The position numbers were made by a program, and so were the translations under genes. This document shows, piece after piece, positions 31,407 to 34,470 of a stretch of 34,470 nt of DNA. Under the pieces are notes generated by a model. The model saw nothing but the letters and a program-made list of their open reading frames with translations. It was not told the DNA's origin and made no database searches. Source of the DNA: Ilumatobacter sp. (GTDB taxonomy: Bacteria > Actinomycetota > Acidimicrobiia > Acidimicrobiales > Ilumatobacteraceae); NCBI GenBank assembly GCA_007693335.1, contig REDU01000047.1, positions 1-34,470 of the forward strand. The letters are read 5' to 3'. The stretch's first letter is position 1; each line of letters opens with the position of its first letter.

Positions 31407-32592
31407 GTCGCACCCCCTTCTCGCTCGGGGTGAAGCGCACGGGCATCGACTCGTAGCCGCTCACGAAGTTGGCGGGTCTCAGCGGCGGCTCGGCCTGGTC
31501 GACGAGCTCGATGTCGGGGAGACGATCCAACAGCTGTTCGAACAGCACCGACAGCTCGAGCCGCGCCAGCGCTTGGCCGAGGCAGAAGTGCGTACCGAAC
31601 CCGAACGCCACGTGGTCGTTCGGCGACCGGCGGATGTCGAACCGCATGGGGTCGCTGAAATGCTCCTCGTCGCGGTTCGCCGACGGGTACAACAGCAGCG
31701 CCTGATCGCCCGCTCGAAGCGTTCGACCTCGCAGCTCGACATCGGCGGTGATCGTGCGGGCCATGTTCTTGATCGGCGTCACCCACCGGAGCATCTCCTC
31801 GATGGCGCCGGGGAGGAGCGAGCGGTCGGCGCGGACGTCCTCCCAGTTCTGACGGTTCGCGAGCATCTGGTAGAGCCCGCCGGAGATGACATGGCGGGTG
31901 GTCTCGTCACCCCCGATGAGGATCAGCAGGGTCTCGTAGTGCAACGCGTCGTCACTGAGGCGGTCGCCGTCGATCTCGGCATGCACGAGCACGCTGACGA
32001 GGTCGTCGCGTGGGTTCTCCTGCCGGTCGGCGATGATCTCGGCGATGTAGGCGCTGTACCCGAAGGCGGCCTCTGCCGCGGCGTTCATCAGCTCCGGGTC
32101 GGCGTTGCCCTGCGCCTTGAGCAGATCGTCGGACCACTTGAGCAACGTCGGGTGGTCCGCTTCACCGAAGCCGAGCGCGTCGCCGATCATGATCAGCGGA
32201 AGCCATGCGGCCACATCCCAGACGAAGTCGCACTCGCCGCGCTCACTGATGCGGTCGATCAGCCGATCGGCCACCGACCGGACCACCGACTCCTGCTCGC
32301 GGATCCGCTGTGGCGTGAAGCCACGGTTCACGAGCTTGCGCCGCTGCCAGTGCTCCGGCTCGTCCATGTCGATCATCATCGGGATCGCTCCCGAAGTGGG
32401 CCTGATGCCGCCGGCGTTCGAGAACGTCGGGGCATTGGTCGAGGCCCATTTCACATCGTCGTACTTCGTGATCCCCCACACGTCGTTGCGCTCGTCGTAG
32501 TGGACCGGGTCGTTGGCGCGCAGCCAGGCCAGTTCGTCGTGCGGGTCGCGCCCCCACCACTCACCGCTGACGAGATCGATCTCTGGTGTCAT
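31399..32592 (-). CDS. cyp142: Cytochrome P450, CYP142-like (steroid side-chain hydroxylase)
   Basis: A 397-residue soluble P450. Oxygen-activation motif GGDETT at 227-232, ExxR at 266-269, and haem ligand Cys337 in FGFGTHFCLG. It tracks what I recall of M. tuberculosis CYP142 over long stretches: LVNRGFTPQRI, ISERGECDFV, ETLLILIGGDETTRH, LLPGAIEEMLRW, PLRPANFVSG and ESMPVRFTPS. CYP142 oxidises the C26/27 methyl of cholesterol or cholestenone stepwise to the acid, the entry to side-chain breakdown. The ATG at 32592 follows AGGGGAGAGG; a longer open frame upstream runs through the operator and is rejected. A perfect KstR-like site (32617) lies between it and the divergent hydratase gene. Redox partners are not in the window. 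Confidence 0.93.
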   Translation of the reverse strand: MTPEIDLVSGEWWGRDPHDELAWLRANDPVHYDERNDVWGITKYDDVKWASTNAPTFSNAGGIRPTSGAIPMMIDMDEPEHWQRRKLVNRGFTPQRIREQESVVRSVADRLIDRISERGECDFVWDVAAWLPLIMIGDALGFGEADHPTLLKWSDDLLKAQGNADPELMNAAAEAAFGYSAYIAEIIADRQENPRDDLVSVLVHAEIDGDRLSDDALHYETLLILIGGDETTRHVISGGLYQMLANRQNWEDVRADRSLLPGAIEEMLRWVTPIKNMARTITADVELRGRTLRAGDQALLLYPSANRDEEHFSDPMRFDIRRSPNDHVAFGFGTHFCLGQALARLELSVLFEQLLDRLPDIELVDQAEPPLRPANFVSGYESMPVRFTPSEKGVRRG

Positions 32593-32616
32593 CGGATTCC
32601 TCTCCCCTTCGAGTAC

Positions 32617-32630
32617 TGGAACGTGTTCTA
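32617..32630. promoter_or_regulatory. KstR-like operator, 4-base spacing
   Basis: TGGAACGTGTTCTA matches the KstR consensus at every fixed base. It stands 24 bases upstream of the CYP142-like start and 100 bases before the divergent hydratase gene. Confidence 0.78.
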
Positions 32631-32730
32631 TCAGGCAGGGCTCACGAGCGACAGCACTCGGAGCGGAGATCGCGCCGGCGTCGGCACCTACCATGACGTC
32701 TCGGATGTTCGTTGACTGAGGAGGGGCCCC

Positions 32731-33519
32731 GTGCACACCGGGATCGACTACACCGAGATCGACTACACGGTCCGTGATCACGTGGGGATCATCACCATCG
32801 ACCGACCCGAGGCGCGCAACGCCCTCACCCACACCACCTACGCCGAGCTGGAACGGGCGGTGATCGAGACCGAGGCCCGATGCCTGGTGATCACCGGTCG
32901 CGACCCGGCGTTCTGCTCGGGCGACGACGTCAAGCAGGTGATGCTCGCCGCCGGCACTCCCCACCCAGCCGGTGAGCGACCGGCGCCGCGACTCACACCA
33001 GCGGCCGGTGCACTGCTGCGCACCGACGTGCCCGTGGTGGCCGCGGTGAACGGTCCGGCAGTCGGCTGGGGCATGGAGCTGGCGCTGATGGCCGACATCC
33101 GGGTGGCGTCGGAGCGGGCGACGTTCGGCGAGCTGTTCGTGAAGCGCGGTCTGTGCTGTGACGTGGCCGGCCTCACACGTCTCACCCAGCTGGTCGGGCG
33201 CGAGATGGCCGCCGAACTACTCTTCACCGGGAGGGTGATCGGCAGCGCCGAAGCACGCGAAATCCGTCTCGTCTCGCGGGTGGTCCCCCATGACGAGCTC
33301 ATCGACACGGTCCTCGAGGTGGCCGGACAGATCGCCGCCAACCCCCCACTTGCGGTGCAGGCACTGAAGCGCGGTCTGCGCCGAGCGCTCGATCCCGACT
33401 GGGACGATCTCGGCCGCTGGGTCAGCTCCACCCTCGGCGAGCTGTTCCAGACCGACGACCACAGGGAGGGCGTCGCTTCGTTCCTCGAGAAGCGCGACCC
33501 TGCCTTCGTGGGGCGCTGA
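32731..33519 (+). CDS. Enoyl-CoA hydratase/isomerase (crotonase family)
   Basis: A 262-residue crotonase. The oxyanion-hole segments are FCSGDDVK (61-68) and VGWGMELAL (111-119). Glu116 and Glu134 (TFGELFVKRG) sit at the two catalytic positions, so hydratase activity is plausible. It differs clearly from the EchA19-like protein (for example, GDDVK replaces GMDL). The start is GTG 32731 after GGAGGGG. Its N-terminus repeats IDYTEIDYT, coded by a 12-base direct repeat (32742 and 32757). Divergent from the CYP142-like gene; it may share that operator. Probably a second-cycle or alternative-substrate hydratase. Confidence 0.9.
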   Translation: MHTGIDYTEIDYTVRDHVGIITIDRPEARNALTHTTYAELERAVIETEARCLVITGRDPAFCSGDDVKQVMLAAGTPHPAGERPAPRLTPAAGALLRTDVPVVAAVNGPAVGWGMELALMADIRVASERATFGELFVKRGLCCDVAGLTRLTQLVGREMAAELLFTGRVIGSAEAREIRLVSRVVPHDELIDTVLEVAGQIAANPPLAVQALKRGLRRALDPDWDDLGRWVSSTLGELFQTDDHREGVASFLEKRDPAFVGR

Positions 33520-33585
33520 CCTGAACCGAGCGTGCACCGGCGAGCGTCTGCACTTCGCGAGCGCCCCATGACTACCATCGATCGC

Positions 33586-33624
33586 ATGGGCGGACGACAC
33601 CTTGATCCACAGTGCCATGACTGA
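33586..33624 (+). CDS. Possible leaderless 12-codon leader peptide before doxX-like gene
   Basis: An ATG at 33586 has TACCAT 7 bases upstream (33573-33578), the geometry of a leaderless transcript. The short frame encodes MGGRHLDPQCHD and stops at 33622-33624, inside the start region of the next gene (ATG 33617). The doxX-like gene has no ribosome site, so reading this small frame may deliver ribosomes to it. A chance frame cannot be excluded. Confidence 0.35.
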   Translation: MGGRHLDPQCHD

Positions 33625-34138
33625 CGCAGCAGCGATCGACTTCGCGCTCCTCGTACTCCGGGTTGCCGTCGGGGCGGTCATGCTCGCGCACGGCATCAAC
33701 CACATCTGGGGTGGCGGCAAGATCGCGGGCACCACGAAGTGGTTCGGCTCGATCGGGATGCGCCCACCGGCGGTCCACGCGTGGCTCGCCAGCCTCACTG
33801 AGATCGGATGCGGGGCACTGTTGGTCGTGGGGCTCCTCACACCGTTCGGCGCGGCCGGCGTCGTCGGCGTCATGGCCGTTGCGTGGGCGATCAACCACCG
33901 CGGCAACGGGTTCTTCATCTTCCGCCCCGGCGAAGGCTGGGAGTACGTGATGACCCTGCTCGTGACGGGGATCGCACTCGGGGCGCTCGGGCCGGGCCGC
34001 TGGTCGCTCGACCACGCACTCGACATCCGCGACGACCTCGTGGGCACGTCTGGACTCCTGATCGCAACGATCGGCGGACTCGGTGGTGCCGCCCTCGTGC
34101 TCGGGGTCGGCTGGCGGCCACCAGCGTCGAGCGACTGA
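33617..34138 (+). CDS. DoxX family membrane protein
   Basis: A 173-residue protein with about four membrane helices (roughly 10-30, 55-80, 85-100 and 130-165 in this frame) and the DoxX-type first helix LLVLRVAVGAVMLAHGINH. A conserved GGGKIAGTTKWFGSIGM loop follows. DoxX-like proteins are found with thiosulfate- or thiol-related and redox stress functions; a specific role here cannot be given. ATG 33617 is preferred over a TTG at 33602, although neither has a ribosome site. A short leader frame overlaps the start. No KstR-like site precedes it, so it may lie outside the sterol regulon. Convergent with gatB. Confidence 0.8.
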   Translation: MTDAAAIDFALLVLRVAVGAVMLAHGINHIWGGGKIAGTTKWFGSIGMRPPAVHAWLASLTEIGCGALLVVGLLTPFGAAGVVGVMAVAWAINHRGNGFFIFRPGEGWEYVMTLLVTGIALGALGPGRWSLDHALDIRDDLVGTSGLLIATIGGLGGAALVLGVGWRPPASSD

Positions 34139-34174
34139 TCGCCGGCGCATTTCTCGCCCACCACCGGGTGGCGG

Positions 34175-34470
34175 TCAGCTGCGGAGTTCCTGGAGCAGCG
34201 CCGTGACGGCCTTGCCGTCGGCCTGCCCCTTCGACGCCTTCATCACTGCGCCCACGAGGGCACCGGCCGCCTTGTCCTCGCCGGCCTTGTACTTCTCCCA
34301 CGCGGCCGGTTGGGCGGCGATGGCGTCGGTCACCAGCGCGGCCAGGTCAGCAGCGCCGAGCGCCTCGAACCCCTTCGCCGCGGCGATGGCCTCGGGATCG
34401 CCGCCATCGGGGCCGACCATCTCGGCGAGCACCTGCTTGGCCTGGGTGGCGGTGAGCTTGCCACCGTTCT
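34175..34470 (-). CDS. gatB: Aspartyl/glutamyl-tRNA amidotransferase subunit B, C-terminal part
   Basis: The last 97 residues of a gene that enters from the right edge. The sequence is the YqeY-like tail domain of GatB, which contacts the tRNA: NGGKLTATQAKQVLAEMV at its start, then GFEALGAADLAALV, and GALVGAVMKASKGQADGK with VTALLQELRS at the end. GatCAB makes Gln-tRNA and Asn-tRNA by amidating mischarged tRNA. The frame is open to the window edge, so no start is visible here; an internal GTG at 34432 is not the true start. It is a housekeeping gene and marks the boundary of the catabolic region. Confidence 0.9.
   Translation of the reverse strand, partial: NGGKLTATQAKQVLAEMVGPDGGDPEAIAAAKGFEALGAADLAALVTDAIAAQPAAWEKYKAGEDKAAGALVGAVMKASKGQADGKAVTALLQELRS

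Noticed and set aside
32593..32964. N-terminal extension of the P450 by 124 codons
   Set aside because: It would read through the ribosome site and the operator and into the divergent hydratase gene; P450 homology begins at the ATG at 32592.
34158..34171. Possible hairpin between doxX-like gene and gatB
   Set aside because: Only a 5-bp stem (CCACC/GGTGG) with a 4-base loop; too weak to call a terminator in this base composition.
1..34470. Search for tRNA, rRNA, transposase or integrase genes
   Set aside because: No cloverleaf, ribosomal RNA stretch, DDE or recombinase motif was recognised by eye; a covariance-model scan would be needed to be certain about small RNAs.

Overview
The window looks like a chromosomal segment of a high-GC actinobacterium. 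The signs are F420-type oxidoreductases (two luciferase-like, one PPOX-like), GTG starts, several starts that look leaderless, and proteins whose closest relatives known to me are in the cholesterol regulon of Mycobacterium and Rhodococcus. The content would suit an Acidimicrobiia-type organism, but that is a guess. No mobile element, tRNA, rRNA or CRISPR array was seen, and no gene-free stretch exceeds about 200 bases.

The theme is uptake and breakdown of sterol side chains. Left part (1-8915): a FadE26-like acyl-CoA dehydrogenase cut by the window edge, an MFS transporter, an alpha-methylacyl-CoA racemase, an MBL-fold hydrolase, then a tightly overlapping operon of two OB-fold (DUF35) proteins, Ltp4-like and Ltp3-like thiolase-fold enzymes and an EchA19-like hydratase. 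Middle (9006-23866): a thiolase-like protein of TLP1 type, two luciferase-like F420 oxidoreductases (one clearly Rv3520c-like), an acyl-CoA dehydrogenase, a PPOX-type flavoprotein, an alpha/beta hydrolase, an MFS transporter, a two-subunit CoA-transferase and five amidohydrolase-superfamily proteins. Right part (23997-34470): an acyl-CoA carboxylase beta subunit, a double-length CaiB-type CoA-transferase, a third MFS transporter, an aldo/keto reductase, an SDR, a CYP142-like P450, an enoyl-CoA hydratase and a DoxX protein. The 3' end of gatB, a housekeeping gene, marks the end of the catabolic block.

The genes fit one route. CYP142 would oxidise the terminal carbon of the sterol side chain. 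After CoA activation (ligase not in the window), the racemase would set the 25S configuration. The FadE26-like dehydrogenase and EchA19-like hydratase would run beta-oxidation, and the DUF35/Ltp3/Ltp4 group would perform the carbon-carbon cleavage needed for C24-branched sterols. The ring-degrading genes, the regulator and the sterol importer are not here.

The strongest non-coding signal is a family of short palindromes resembling the KstR operator (TnnAACnnGTTnnA). They lie at or near the 5' end of almost every transcription unit. They fall into two spacing classes: arms 4 bases apart in front of genes with recognisable cholesterol-regulon relatives, and arms 5 bases apart in front of most amidohydrolase genes. 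Two of the five amidohydrolase-fold proteins have lost nearly all of the superfamily's metal ligands. This two-spacing network with an amidohydrolase expansion is the best candidate here for an undescribed system.
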